A stretch of 64,000 nt of DNA from Sipunculus nudus (GCA_026874595.1 CM049307.1:97274330-97338329), one strand, 5' to 3'. Positions 1 to 11,654 are shown, counted from the first letter of the stretch. The notes: a model not told the origin generated them from the sequence alone. A program made the numbers and translations.

Positions 1-385
1 GGTGCAAGGCTGAGAATTACACACCGGGGACCCGGGCTCAATACCCCTTTCAGGTATGAACCAATAACACCAAATATACTAACGTTAACAATCATTAACA
101 TTAATTCATAATAATTCACGCTATAGCCTCATATATAAAAAAGCGGACAAATCGTCCGGTCTCGTAACTGTCCGCTTTAGAGGGGTTTCACTGTATCATT
201 TTCAAAATTTCGGGGTCCTGTATGCGCTCTACAAGTGATTTAGAGCAACATACAAAATCTTCAGATCCAACAACTGTGTCACGTGTCACCTTTGTAGCAT
301 GCTCATGAAGTCTGGTCTTTATCCGCGCTTTTTAGTATTAGCGACTATTCTCGAAGACGCGGACTTTTTCAACACACTATCCAGG
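1..385. other. Unassigned AT-rich DNA with one short hairpin
   Basis: No gene is recognised. The first 50 bases contain a phrase resembling a Pol III B-box (GGGCTCAATACCCC), which could be the truncated edge of a tRNA-derived SINE, but no A-box is visible before the window edge. A perfect 10 bp inverted repeat, AAAGCGGACA at 140-149 and TGTCCGCTTT at 169-178, could fold with a 19 nt loop. Confidence 0.35.
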
Positions 386-482
386 TGTATATCGTGTCTG
401 GCGGGATCACTGGCCCCAATCTTGGTTTCTGTGTCACCTGGTAACTAAGGACATTCACCTTGATGAGTGCAGTGCCCTAGTC
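386..482 (+). repeat. Dispersed ~97 bp repeat, copy 1
   Basis: The block beginning CCAGGTGTATATCGTGTCTG and ending GAGTGCAGTGCCC recurs in the same orientation at about 2226-2322 with scattered substitutions. Shared landmarks are GTGTCTGGCGGG, TTTCTGTGTC and CCTGGTAAC. The two copies bracket the decayed LINE segment. It has no coding capacity and the family is not identified. Confidence 0.6.
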
Positions 483-1384
483 TCTGGTTAAAATAATATA
501 ATAATAATTTATTTATATAGCGGTTCATATAATGAATACATCACAAATCAAAAGCGCTTTACACATTAAAATATTATATATATTTTTTATTATTAATAAA
601 ATAGGAGTGCAACTGTAAGACATTGTATGAATACCATTATATATTGAACTAAGATGCTATGGGACTATGATCAATATGATATGATTTGCTTAATAAAAAG
701 TTATGTGTCTGGACTTAAAAACATTAAGAGGATTATTTTTCACAATGTTGGCAGTTCATTCCACAGGCGGGGAATGGCGTCAGCAAAAGATGATTGCCTA
801 CTCGTTCCATTTCAGCTTATGGAAGCGGCAGTATGTTATTACTCTGTTATCTTAAAGGTCTCCTATGTTCATACCCTAGAAATGATTGCAAAGATACAGG
901 GGCTAATTTATTTACACACTGATGAGTAATTTGTGCATGACTGATTCTTTCTCTGATTTTGAACTAGTGAAGATCTTGAAGTACTGGAGAGATTCACTCA
1001 GACTTTCTTAGGCCACACACTATACGAGCTAACATATTCTGAATCAATTTTGATATATAACACGTGAACCTAGCAACAGGATATTACAGTAATCCAGGCG
1101 GCTAATAACTAACTCCTGAATTTGCTGTGATGCTATCTCCAATTATCAGAAGTGCATAATACTCAATTTTGTTTAACGCTGTTGTGTCCTATGCAAAATA
1201 AAAAAAAACCTGTGTTTTCATCATTAAGTTTTAACAAATTTGTCCTCATCTAGAGTCCGATGTCCCTAACACAATTTTCTATTTTCTCTTTAACATTGTT
1301 TCTACTCAGTTGTAATCCTGATTTGATTGACAAATATTATTGCGAGTCGTGAACATAACACATGACACTATGATTATGTGCCCG
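483..1384 (-). other. Probable 3'-side remnant of the antisense LINE
   Basis: This stretch lies directly downstream, in minus-strand sense, of the reverse transcriptase fragment at 1385-2040. It holds low-complexity AATAATATAATAATAATTT and phrases such as GATATTACAGTAATCCAGGCG. I take it as probable 3' non-coding LINE sequence mainly from position. An open plus-strand frame at 654-929 has no recognisable domain and is not called a gene. Confidence 0.3.
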
Positions 1385-2040
1385 AAAGATATTTCCTGTG
1401 TCCAAATTACATGAAATCGGTCCCAGTGTGGATCCCTGAGGCACACCAAAGCTTTTTTTTCGTTTTTACATCCCACACTTAAACTGAGATCTACCTTTCA
1501 GGTATGATTGTAGACAAGACAGCACATTCCCATTGATACCATTTCTACATTTTACACTGTTTAAGAACAGTTAGTGATCAACGGTGTCAAACACCGCAAT
1601 CAAATCAAGGAGAATTACATATACTACTCTTGATTATCAACAGCATCCCATGTATCTGTCTGATCTTTAAATAAAGCTGTTTCAGTTGAGCTGCTTGTTT
1701 TATAAGCAGCTTGACATTGCTCAATTTTACCAGTTATAATAGTATGTTCCATCAGCTGGTTACAAGCTGCTTTTCAATTAACTTCCCTAAAATGCCAAAA
1801 TTGATACAGGTTTATACTTTCTCCCTTCAGAATGGGACCCGCTGAGAAGAGGTCTTACTAAAGCTGTGCTGAGGCCACTTGGAAACACACCTTGCTGAAG
1901 GAAACATTTAGTAGTATTCTTAAACACACGCATAACAAAGTTGTCTTTCATTAGGTGTGAAGGCATGTGAACTAGCTCCAAAATGTCTTCTGGATATACT
2001 GGTTTTAGTTCATCCATGATTTTGGCTATTTTTGATATGA
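1385..2040 (-). pseudogene. Decayed CR1/Jockey-like non-LTR reverse transcriptase
   Basis: Read on the minus strand, the conserved blocks of a non-LTR (LINE) reverse transcriptase appear in the right order but in shifting frames. First comes a GVFPSGLSTALVRPLL...YKPVS block in an open frame at 1787-2017. Next is an AYKTSSSTETALFKDQ block near 1690. Then comes ILLDLIAVFDTVDH near 1574-1615, with the catalytic aspartate region intact but followed by a stop. Last is SYLKGR followed by GVPQGSTLGP near 1419-1448. Frameshifts and stops lie between the blocks, and the YxDD block beyond 1385 is not seen, so this is a dead fragment. The motif set fits the CR1/L2/Jockey group. A tree would be needed to say which. 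Confidence 0.8.
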
Positions 2041-2225
2041 AGAAGTTATTAAACTTCTCAGCAAGGGTAAAACTACCAGAACACTTTGGTATAGGTAAAG
2101 TTTTTTTCCGGAAGAGTGTGTGCTGATAAAGGTTGTTTTGTAATCTGCTTTATGATTTTGAAACAAACGTCAATAATATTATTTATTAATACAATGCTAT
2201 TTTCGTAGACACGTAGGAGTTATAC

Positions 2226-2322
2226 AGGTGTATATTGTGTCTGGCGGGGTCACTGGCCTCGCTTTGGGTTTCTGTGTCGCCTGGTAACGAAGGTCATTCC
2301 TACTGAACGAGTGCAGCGCCCG
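2226..2322 (+). repeat. Dispersed ~97 bp repeat, copy 2
   Basis: Second copy of the repeat at 386-482, in the same orientation and diverged by several substitutions. It lies about 185 bp beyond the upstream (minus-sense) edge of the LINE reverse transcriptase fragment. Confidence 0.6.
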
Positions 2323-3229
2323 GTCTATCCTAATCTAACCTCCAACCTCCGTTTTTTGTATACTTAATATATATAAACTTTGGCTTACAGGTATGCATGT
2401 AATGTGCAGTGGGCACTTTACACAGAGCCGTGTATTTAAACAGATTAAATTTGTTCCCTGCAAATACCGCGAGCTGAAGTTGTATTAGACAGTTTGTCAA
2501 AATAAAAGAGTGTCTATTTTAAAATAGCTTTGATAAGAATTATGTTATAATCTAATAAGATTATCGGCACGGTCTATAAATGACAGTTTGAGACTATATT
2601 CCTTTATGTAAACAAACATACAATTATATGGATTGAGGTTAAGATACTTGGTTAAAGTGCTAGGGTTTTCCTATATATGGATGTGGGAAAACTTTTATGA
2701 ACTGAGCGATATAGACATGCCGGAATCAAACTGACTATAGTATTAACTGAATATATTATATGGTCCTTTAGATAAGCTTTGTCAAACTTCAAGTGAAGCT
2801 GCATTATAATAACAAAATTAAAATCAAACGAATTTAAGAATGTAAGTTCTTTGTCAAAATGACAAATTCAGTATGTGGAATGGTTTACACGCCATGTGTA
2901 CATTGGTCTTTGCACGCGACACTGATTTGTGTTCGATGACGTCACTAGTGACTGCGCGGTCAATTCTTTTGTGCTCGTCCTCTTTATGCTTTTTATGCAC
3001 ACGGCGCCGAGTCTGTATGATGACGTCACTGTGCAGCCACTGGGTCTGATCTGCCAACATCTGCGCTGATGCGAGGAAGAGTCGTCAAATAAATCACGTG
3101 CAAGCTTCTTTCCATTGTTCATCCAATTTCGAAGACTTGCAGCTAACATGCTCTGTGCACAATGCTGCATGTTTTGTACACGGTACATGTCAGTGCCATG
3201 GAGGGCCATCTCTTTAGGGCACACTTTTT
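2323..3229. other. Unassigned region; two CRE palindromes in a CpG-richer patch
   Basis: No gene is recognised. The interval 2870-3200 is richer in CpG than its surroundings and holds two copies of GATGACGTCACT, with full TGACGTCA cores at 2937-2944 and 3021-3028, 84 bp apart. A 118-codon minus-strand open frame covers 2868-3224. It has no domain I recognise and overlaps another frame, so I do not call it a gene. A regulatory patch is possible. Confidence 0.3.
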
Positions 3230-4605
3230 TAGCCCTCAGCCCTTAGGCTGATGGGCTATTGTCGTCACCCAAGCTGTCCGTCCGTCCGTCCGTCCGGCGT
3301 CCGTTAACTTTTACCTTGTGAGCGGGATATCTTGAAAAGGATTCACCGTCAGAATTTTATTTCCTTGGTAAAGATGTATATCGACAAAATTTCGGTCAAG
3401 TTCGAAGATGGGTGACCTTGACCTATTTTTCTACATTTTAGAGCTGATTATAGAAAAACACTTAGATGCTTATTACTCAGTAACGATTTGGTGAATTTTC
3501 ACAAAACTTACTATGATTATTGGAACTGATAGTCTGTACCTGCTACACAAGTTTGGTGGCGCCACCTACAATTTCTGATTTTTAATTAATTTTTATCGGA
3601 TTTTTCAACTTTGGGCTTGTGAGCGGGATATCTCTAAAAGGATTCACCGTAGGAATTTTATTTTCTCGGTGAAGATGTATATTGACAAAATCTCGGTCAA
3701 GTTCGAAGATGGGTGACCTTGACCTATTTTTCTACGTTTGGAAGCTGATTATAGAAAAAACATTTAGAAGCTTATTTCTCAGGGACCATTTGGTGGATTT
3801 TCACAATACTTACTATGATTATAGGGACTGATGGTCTGTAACTGCTGCACGAGTTTGGGGCGCCACCTACAATTTCTGATTTTTAATGTATTTTTCTTGG
3901 ATTTTTCAACTTTGTCCTTGTGAGCGGGATATCTCTTAAATGATTCACAATAGGAATTTTATTTCTTTGGTGAAGATGTATATCGACAAAATCTCGGTCA
4001 AGTTCGAAGATGGGTGACCTTGACCTACTTTTCAAAGTCACAGAGCTTATAATAGAATAAAACTTAGAAGCTTATATTTCAGGAAGCATTTGGTGGATTG
4101 TTATGAATCTTGGTAAACACCTCTCCATTTTAAAATTATAACTGAGACATGTAGAGATATACATCCATGTGAGAACAGATATTTAGTACTTGTTACTGTT
4201 ACCACCTCTTAGGCCAAAATAAAAAAAAAGGTATGGTTCTCAGGCACTTTTTTTCGGAAATCAATGCGGGCGGGCGCTTTTTTTATTTTAAATTTTTTTG
4301 GTATGTTTCGATAGTAATGTCAAATGATAAGGAAAAAGCATGAAAATAACAGTTTTATTTTGTTAAATAAGTAAAAGCACTACAAAACAAAGGAAATTGT
4401 ATGGTTTTATCTTCTTGAAAGAAATGTCGGAGCGGAAGCAGCTCATATTGGAAAGTTTTTTATTGAAAATCAAAATAAAAATTTTTGATGCGGGGGTTTA
4501 AAATTGATGCGGGCGGTGCCTGAGAACCATACCTTTAATTTTTTTTGGCCTTAACACTGTTCTTTTGGCTGAGGGCTTTTGTCAGCTTCTGCTGATATTC
4601 TAGTT
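3230..4605 (+). mobile_element. TIR-ended element with 3 x 301 bp internal tandem repeats
   Basis: The left edge contains TTTAGCCCTCAGCC and the right edge contains GGCTGAGGGCTTTT, which are inverted relative to each other. After a (TCCG)n tract near 3276-3295, the body is three tandem units about 301 bp long. The phrase AGCGGGATATCT recurs at 3321, 3622 and 3923, each followed by GGTCAAGTTCGAAGATGGGT. No ORF is present. A MITE at 4212-4550 interrupts the right end. I class it as a non-autonomous DNA-transposon-like element from its architecture alone; the superfamily is unknown. Confidence 0.55.
4212..4550 (+). mobile_element. MITE copy 1, Harbinger-like, TTA target duplication
   Basis: A 339 bp palindromic-ended element. 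Its ends read GGCCAAAATAAAA...GGTATGGTTCTCAGGCAC and GTGCCTGAGAACCATACC...TTTTGGCC, giving inverted ends of about 35 bp. TTA lies immediately outside both ends (4209-4211 and 4551-4553). The body has no ORF. A TWA 3 bp duplication and GG-starting TIRs are typical of PIF/Harbinger MITEs, so that assignment is inference. It sits inside the element at 3230-4605 and is therefore younger than it. A reverse-oriented sibling is at 22494-22834. Confidence 0.75.
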
Positions 4606-5639
4606 CATAATTGAATACACTGGCTAAAATCATACGTCAATTTTTCTTGGTCTTCGTTTATTATCTCGCTGGATGCACATTTACCTGACAGTTTCGTGTC
4701 AGTACGGTAAGAATGTCGTTGTTAATCGCTATGAATCATGGGAACACATTTAAACTGTCCAATAACCCTTAAGTCATAAGATCTCGCTGCCATAGCCGGA
4801 TGTTAACTCAGTATCATGCTCTCTTGCTCTGTTAGATATATTAATAAAAGACTGGGCAAGTATAAATTGCTTTTCTGTGGAATGCATATCTGCTGTATTC
4901 TAAAAATGGTTTATTGATACCTCGTTCATTGTAAAGGTTGACTTGGACTATAGAGCAGGTTGTAGCTTAGTGGTTTATGTCCTAAACTTCTTGAAAGAAA
5001 GTATTTAGCTCCAGTCACGCTTGATACACAACCGTTGAAACTTTTGATAAAAAGTCCTTCGCAAATTGAGAAAAAAAAAAACTCCACATATGGTATAATC
5101 ATACCGAATCTCTGATATTCGATCTTGCTAGAAAATACCCCTGTTTGCTCAAACCTTTATTCGATAGGCAGTCCAATTATGCGGCCAAGTGGTTAATCAG
5201 GACAGCGCATGGAGGTTATTAAAATCCCGATACAGGTAGAATGTTGAGCTAAAAATTAATAGACTTTCCTAACATTTCATATAAACGAGACTGGGCGGAG
5301 GTAATTTTCGGCCCTCCAACACTGGAGAGTCCTCGACCAGTTTTCTAGCGTCAGATCAGGTTAGGCTTACTACCCCAATACATAAATTTCCACGAAGTTT
5401 TGTATTCACGGCTAAGGTGGTTTGTGCCTGTTTTTAACCTGAGAAAGACAATCAATAAACGAAACACACTCCGCTAGTTCTCCCAGCCAAGGTTCACTGT
5501 CTTTTACTGCGTTGTTTGGCATCTATATATGAAGTTGTTTACTGGGGTCTATAGAAGTAAACCAAAGTCAAGCTGCCTATAATTCTTCAGGACGATGACC
5601 TAGTTTACTCTATGAACATGAGATGAGTCCATTCAGGGA
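4606..5639. other. Unassigned non-coding DNA
   Basis: I see no gene. The phrase CTAGCGTCAGATCAGGTTAGG near 5345-5370 loosely resembles sequence in the 7.2-12.1 kb array (CTAGCGTCACGTTAGG near 8970), so older fragments of the same repeat may be scattered here. Confidence 0.3.
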
Positions 5640-5880
5640 GAAAAAATGTTCATATCACGGAGAACCATAGTTCGATGTCCTTTGCGGCTTTCTGTGTCAC
5701 GGAGGTTCGGTCTCTGACCTCTGACTGTTGCGCTGTATTAGCGTTCCTTCGGCTGACTCTGATAACTGGATTGTACACGTGTTTAATAAACATTGATAAA
5801 GACCTGGTTAACATTTAACTACTGGATTCACTGCTGCTCGAGTTTAGTGACCAGGTACGTCTTTTTAAGGCAAAATTGAG
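5640..5880 (-). repeat. Inverted relative of the ~1.5 kb array unit
   Basis: On the minus strand this stretch reads like the opening of each unit of the array at 7195-12115. It contains the complements of GACCTGGTCTTTATC-like, ACACGTGTAC-like, GTCAGAGGTCAGAGACCGAAC and GTGACACAGAAAGCCGC landmarks in the same order. It is a truncated, oppositely oriented copy about 1.3 kb before the array starts. Confidence 0.6.
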
Positions 5881-6014
5881 ACAACTTGAAATTTTATCGG
5901 AAGATAACGTTAGTGGAACATTTTGGTAACTATCGGTTGCCATTTTGGTATATTATGAGGGTCTATATGATTACACGAGTACTGTTTATCACGTCTTAAA
6001 AAGCATTATGGGAA

Positions 6015-6115
6015 AGCGATAAAACGGGACGCGGAGTCATATGTTTTGTCACATGTTTATCACGTCTTTAAAAAACAGTGACAAAATATATGACTCCGCG
6101 TCCCGTTATATCGCT
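6015..6115. repeat. Near-perfect 38 bp hairpin
   Basis: Positions 6015-6052 and 6078-6115 are inverted copies, differing at two of 38 positions, separated by a 25 nt loop. The arm core is ACGGGACGCGGAGTCATAT. A short direct repeat TTTATCACGTCTT occurs just outside the left arm (from about 5985) and inside the loop (from about 6057). Such a compact foldback could be a small MITE or a structured RNA precursor. The sequence alone does not decide. Confidence 0.8.
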
Positions 6116-6315
6116 TTATATGTTCCAAGTGAGATCATTTACCAAACGGTGATATCATTTGGTCAGGAGCATCTGTAAGGGAGGGGGGGGGGAGATATGG
6201 GGGTATAAACCCCCTCCACTTTGTAGCAACGTGTAAATATTAAGTAAACTGAAACAATACAGCGAGACAAATTATACACATGTAGCTACCAATGTGACCA
6301 TGTGCTTGAAGCTAT

Positions 6316-6316
<1 letters not shown>

Positions 6317-6371
<55 letters not shown>
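6317..6371. repeat. (CA)n-(TA)n compound microsatellite
   Basis: A run of CA dinucleotides passes directly into a run of TA dinucleotides. Confidence 0.95.
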
Positions 6372-6374
<3 letters not shown>

Positions 6375-6490
6375 TTGAACCTCTATAATGTGGGCACCCT
6401 TGGGACTGGACCAAACTGCTCATTTTATAGAGGTCCCCACAATATGGAGGTAATAGCTGCCACAGTCAGTGCTGCCACATACTTTGAATT
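6371..6490 (+). mobile_element. Possible Tc1/mariner-type MITE fragment
   Basis: The sequence starts ACAGTTGAACCTCTATAATG directly after the TA array, and 45 bp later has ATTTTATAGAGGTCCCCACA. These two phrases form an imperfect inverted pair around AACCTCTATAATG. The look and the TA context suggest a mariner-type end, but the distal TIR is not found, so this is a fragment at best. Confidence 0.35.
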
Positions 6491-6581
6491 ATTAATATAG
6501 TTGCACCTGTTTAAAGAGTATTAAGTTGATGGATGTACCCTGTTTTAAAACATAAAGGATAACAATTAAAGATTTATAATT

Positions 6582-6583
<2 letters not shown>

Positions 6584-6626
<43 letters not shown>

Positions 6627-6649
6627 CGTGTGTGTGTAGGGGGGGGGGT
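6584..6649. repeat. (TA)n-(TG)n microsatellite ending in a G run
   Basis: About 40 bp of TA repeats is followed by TGTGCGTGTGTGTG and a nine-base G run. Confidence 0.95.
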
Positions 6650-7194
6650 TATAACATATAACAATGGACATAACCTACAAGGAATTATCTTGTTATTTAG
6701 TTATCTAAATCTTTCTAATAGGTTGATAAGTTGTATACTTAGATATACTGTAATGTTCTACCAACTTTTTTTTTCTGAGACAAGCCACTCTCAAAATCTT
6801 TAAACAGGTACATTTTAAGGTTTATGCCAAACATTTATATTTCAGTTTGGGATTGATATTTTATAAGTGAATAGTAACAGTGGATATGGCACAGAATGCA
6901 TTCGAATGGCCAGTGTTTGGTGTTGATCATTTAGTGAAACTGCTAAGTAAACATTGTACAGGGTCAAAGGGACCTTAGTCTGTTACCTTATCTAATCAAT
7001 GTTGCAACATTGCCCCTACAAAACAGTACTGTAGTACCAACGGTGAATTCAAACTAACTGAACATTAATTAATTATAAACGCTTCCATATGGTAGGGCAC
7101 AATCACCTGGATGTATTGAATTCATGTTATGTGAACAATGCAAATTATATGTATATATATGTAGTACAAATGAGTGGCGTTTTGAATATGAGCG
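6650..7194. other. Unassigned AT-rich DNA
   Basis: No coding, RNA or repeat structure recognised before the start of the ~1.5 kb array. Confidence 0.3.
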
Positions 7195-8599
7195 ACTTAA
7201 CCCCGCAGGTAAGTATGAACAACACAAAGACAGGCCTTTAAAACGGTTACTGCACGTGTACCATTTATAGATCAAAGTTATCTGAAAGAAAAAGAAATGG
7301 CACAACAGTCAGAGGTCAGAGACCTCGGTGACACAGAATCCCTCGGAGGACACTAAACTAGGGCACAAAGACACTGAACTTGGGTTCACGTAGATTCACG
7401 TTGATTCGGACATTTTTTATCTCTCTGAATAAATTTATGTTCCTTATAAATTCATGTTCCCTATTGCCTTGTATAATTATAGACAACAGGACAATTTTGA
7501 TAAAAACTACTTCATATAGAAGACACACCACGCAGTTTAGGACACTGAACCTCAGATTGTGGAGCCTGCAAAGCGTGGCTCGTTTACACGTTGAGTGTTG
7601 CGACGTCTTGGCTGTGTCCGTCGAATACAGCACCGCCGAATCCAAAAAGATGTTCTGTATATTAAACTGAGTACATGAACAGAACAGTCCAGGGTTGTGG
7701 GGCATATACCCATGTGAGAGAGACATGTTGGTCACCTGGGCGGATGGAGGATTTGAGAACAGATATAGAGCCGCCGTGAACCCCAATAAGAGATCTAAGA
7801 TACATCTCCTAGGGTGTAAAAACTATAAAGTGCAGAATGGGGTAGTGTTAAAGAATTATGGTGCACATCCGGCGGGGTTATTTTTGGTTCAAGCTTATCC
7901 CGCTTTGTTATGTCGAACTGAGGGGGCGTTCACCTTGTTTCTCCTCTAAAATCCGCAGGAACCCGCAGATGGGTGAGGATGGCGCATGACTTCATGGCTT
8001 CCAATATGACGTCTGATGTGGCGTTATAACTGATGGAAATATTAAATAGAAAGAGGAGCGCCAAAAACTACAGATGCAGTTGCTGTGCAAGAAATCAACT
8101 GATTTGACATAAGCCGAGCTCGGCCGTTTACCTCTGTTTAAAAGGAGACATTATCATCAGCCTGTACACCATCATAATTATCCTTTATTATCAGTAAATG
8201 TAATCTGTACTTTCAACTTGATCCGAAGGAATTATTTACCAATTTCATCAAACTGGAACATGTAAATACCTCGTATAAAATCTTCAAGATATCTAATGCT
8301 CCAAAGACAAGTTTACTAAATCTGAGGCATTTTCTCAGTAGTACATTACATACAATACACATGCAGCTGCCCAATTGTAAAATGGGTTTGAGAATATTGC
8401 GCCAGTTCAGTGGGATGTCAACATAAGCAATTATTCATAAAATATGCGAACTTGTTTTAAATACAAATACAGTAAAAGATGTGCATTTAGTCCTATGACG
8501 CTCTATAACACATCTACCCTAGTCTACTTAACCTGCATCCAGATGTACATGTCGTTGCGGGTACCCACAGGGATACATGACACGACAACTCTCAAATAA
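7195..8599 (+). repeat. Tandem array unit 1 (~1.4 kb)
   Basis: The unit opens at GCAGGTAAGTATGAACAACAC. Conserved landmarks follow in order: the CAGTCAGAGGTCAGAGACC stretch, GTGACACAGAA, GGACACTGAACT-like phrases, GTGAGAGAGAC, a CATCCGGC patch, a TGACTTCATGGC patch, GCCGAGCTCGG, ATCATCAGCCTGTACACC, and an ACCTGCATCCAGATG stretch that leads into the next unit. Open frames occur within it (for example minus strand 7358-7786), but they are not preserved in the sister units, so I regard the unit as non-coding. Confidence 0.7.
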
Positions 8600-10159
8600 T
8601 TCCCACAGGTAAGTGTAAACATCACAGGAACAGGTCTTTATCAACGTTTACTACACGTGCACCATTCAGAGATCAAAGTTACCAGAAAGAAAACAGAAAT
8701 GGCGCAACAGAGGTCAGAGACCGAACTTCGGTGACACAGAAAGCCGCGGAGGACACTGAACTTTGGTTCATGAATGTAGACATTTTTTATCTCGCTGAAT
8801 GGGTTCCCCTCGTGTGCAATGTAGAGGAAACCAGGTCAATGCCTTGTAGAATTATAGACATCAGGACATTTTTATAAAAACCTCATAGAGCAGACACGGG
8901 ACAATGAACCTTGACAGTAGAAGCATCAGCACTAATTCGGCTCTCTGACATAGTGAGTCCATGATGAGCGTACTAGCGTCACGTTAGGCTGACAAGTTCA
9001 ATATAAATGCCGAATGACTCGTGTATTTACGACTACAGAAGTATCACTGCTACGACGGCTTGACTATGTCCGTCCTATAATAAAGGAAGGCCGAATACTG
9101 ATATACATCCGGAATATAAGTACCCGACCAGAATTGTCAGATGTCCGAGGCTTTGACCCACAGACGCATGTGAGAGAGACAAATCGGGTTACTGGGGGCG
9201 GATAGAGGATTTCAGAACAGAGGATCCGGAGCGAGGGCTCGATTAGGGTATATAAGAGGGGTACCAATCCTGTGGTGTGGAAACTGTAATGGTGCAATAT
9301 GGGGTAGTCTTAAAGAATAAGGGTGCTAATTCCGGCACATTTTTGGTTTTACGCCTTTCTTTATTTGTTCTGGTCAACCTAAGGGGCGCGCCTTGTCCCA
9401 CTCTTAATACGACTCTGCTTTAATCCATACCAGGCGATTAATAGTAAGGATAGACCAGCAGATTGCCGATTAAGGCTGATGACGTCATGGGGTCCAACAT
9501 GGCGTCGGACCTGGTGTCATGAGGGATGACAACATTAAAGAGAAAATAGAGCGTTCAAAATGAGAGACCACCTTTCTACCCTCACACCTTACCATCTTCA
9601 GATGCAGCAGCTATGCAAAAAAAAAAAAAAAAAAAAAAAACAGCTGATTAGCCCAAAACCGAGCTCGGAAATTTTCTTCTGTTTAGCAGGGGACATATAA
9701 TCTGTATCCTCAAGATCTCAAATACATTGTCACGACAAGTTTACTACATCTGCGGCATTTATCCATGGAGTAGATTTATGTAATACACATGCAGCTGCCT
9801 AATTTTAGAATATGTTGAGTGCGCAGTGCGATGTTAATCCAAAAATAATTAATAAAATATGAGGATTTAGTTTAATAGAAATACAGTATAAACAAGTGCA
9901 TGTGGTCCTATGACACTTAATAACACATCTACCCTTGCCTGCTCCGCAAAACTATAATCAACCTCAAAAGTACGCTTCTACCTTGGAGCATAGACCCTAG
10001 AAGCTGACAAAAAGGTAACTGCTAATTGCAGAACTATCCCTGTTTTAGTACGGTATTTATTTTCCAGTTTGATATATAAATTTAGTCTACTTCACCTGTA
10101 TCCGGATAAACATGTCGCTATGGATATCCACAGAGAGACCTGTTACGATAAATTTAAAA
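8600..10159 (+). repeat. Tandem array unit 2 (~1.55 kb)
   Basis: The unit opens at CACAGGTAAGTGTAAACATC and repeats the landmark series of unit 1, including AGAGGTCAGAGACCGAAC, GTGACACAGAAAGCCGCGG, a perfect TGACGTCA at 9480-9487 and ACCGAGCTCGG. It contains a poly-A run at about 9618-9640 that is absent from the others, and the ATCATCAGCCTG segment is deleted or eroded. Confidence 0.7.
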
Positions 10160-11654
10160 TAACTTGCACAGATTAGTGTAAACAACACGGAGACAGGTCT
10201 TTATCAACGTTTACTACACGTGTACCATTCAGAGATCAAAGTTACCTGAAAAAGAAAAGAAATGGCGCAACAGTCAAAGGTCAGAAACCGAACTTCAGTG
10301 ACACAGAAAGCCGCGGAGGACACTGAACTGGGGTCCACATAGATAAGGACATTTTTATCTTGCGGAACATATTCACATTATGTTTCATATAGAGTTGACA
10401 AGGTCAGTTAATTGTAATATTATATGCAGCAGGACTTTATTAAACATCATCATATAGAATACACACCTCGCATTACAGGAGAGTGAACTGTTGCATGTTA
10501 ATCTAAGCAGCGGGGGTGGGGGGGGGGGGTGGGGGGGGGGGGGGTGACTCGTCTAAAGGTTTCAGTGTTATAATCCGGAGAAATGTTAGACATGAGCACA
10601 CAAGCAGAACACTTGCCCTTGGCGGATAGAGGTTTTTAGAACAGAGGAACTAATATAGAGAGTCAGCGAAGACCGATAGTGGAGGGTATGAGAGGGAGAA
10701 GAAACTGTAATGGGGAAATATTCGGTAATTTTAAACAGAGTTATGGGGCAAAATCGGGTTTTTTTCGGATTGTTCAGGCAGAATTAAGGGGCCGGACTTG
10801 AACCCCACCCCTCTTAATCCGCCCCTGGTTACATCATCACCAGGCCATTGATACCTGCGAGGAACCTGCAGATGGAAGTTTATGACGTCATGGCGTCTAA
10901 CACGGCGTCTGACCTTGCGTCATAACGGGTTACAACATTAAAAAGAAAAGAGAGCGTCTGAAAGGAGACCAGCCTTGTGTCATTCACATCTTACTTCATT
11001 CATTAACTGTGTGAAAAGTCAGCTTAAGTAACCTAAACCGGTCTCGGGTATTTTCTTGTGTTTACCTGGAGACAATATCATCAGCCTGTTTACCATCATA
11101 ATTATCAATTATTATCAGTAAATGGAAACGGAACAGCATCTATACATTCAACTTTATCTGAAGGCATTATTTACCAATTTCATAAAACCTCATTCTATAA
11201 TCTATGCCTCGTGTAAACAGGTTTACGACATCTGAGGCATTGTATATCTGAGGCAGTACTCAGTACATATACAAAACACGTGGCTGCAAAATATTAGAAT
11301 GTGTTTGAGAATATTACACCAATTCAGACGGATGTTAATATCAACAAATATTAATAAAATATGCGGATTTTGTTAAATTGAAATAAAATACAAATATGAT
11401 TTTGTGTCGCGGTGTCAGTTTATAACACAAAACTAAGATTATCCTTTGCATACACCTCCAACTATTAGCATAGACCGTCGAAGCTAACACTATAGGGTAA
11501 CTGCTAAACGCAGAACTATCCTACTTTAGCTACACTGTTTTTGTCCAGTTTGATATTTAAATTTGATCTACCTCACGTGCACTGATATGAACAGGTCATG
11601 ATGTTCCATCAGCTGTGGTTGCTCACAGGAAGGCGTGTTACAACAACTTTCAAA
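10160..11654 (+). repeat. Tandem array unit 3 (~1.5 kb)
   Basis: The unit opens at GATTAGTGTAAACAACACGG and carries the same landmarks, including GTGACACAGAAAGCCGCGG, TGACGTCA at 10883-10890 and ATCATCAGCCTGTTTACC. A G-rich tract at 10512-10544 expands its centre. TAAACGCAGAACTATCC here matches TAATTGCAGAACTATCC in unit 2. Confidence 0.7.
10512..10544 (+). repeat. Poly-G tract, about 33 bp
   Basis: Almost pure G broken by two T residues. It has potential for G-quadruplex formation and for sequencing or assembly length error. Confidence 0.9.

Noticed and set aside
2868-3224. 118-codon minus-strand frame
   Set aside because: No domain, no splice or promoter context, and it competes with an overlapping frame. 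The composition looks like non-coding sequence.
7358-7786. 142-codon minus-strand frame
   Set aside because: It is inside array unit 1 and is not preserved as an open frame in the other units, so there is no sign of coding constraint.
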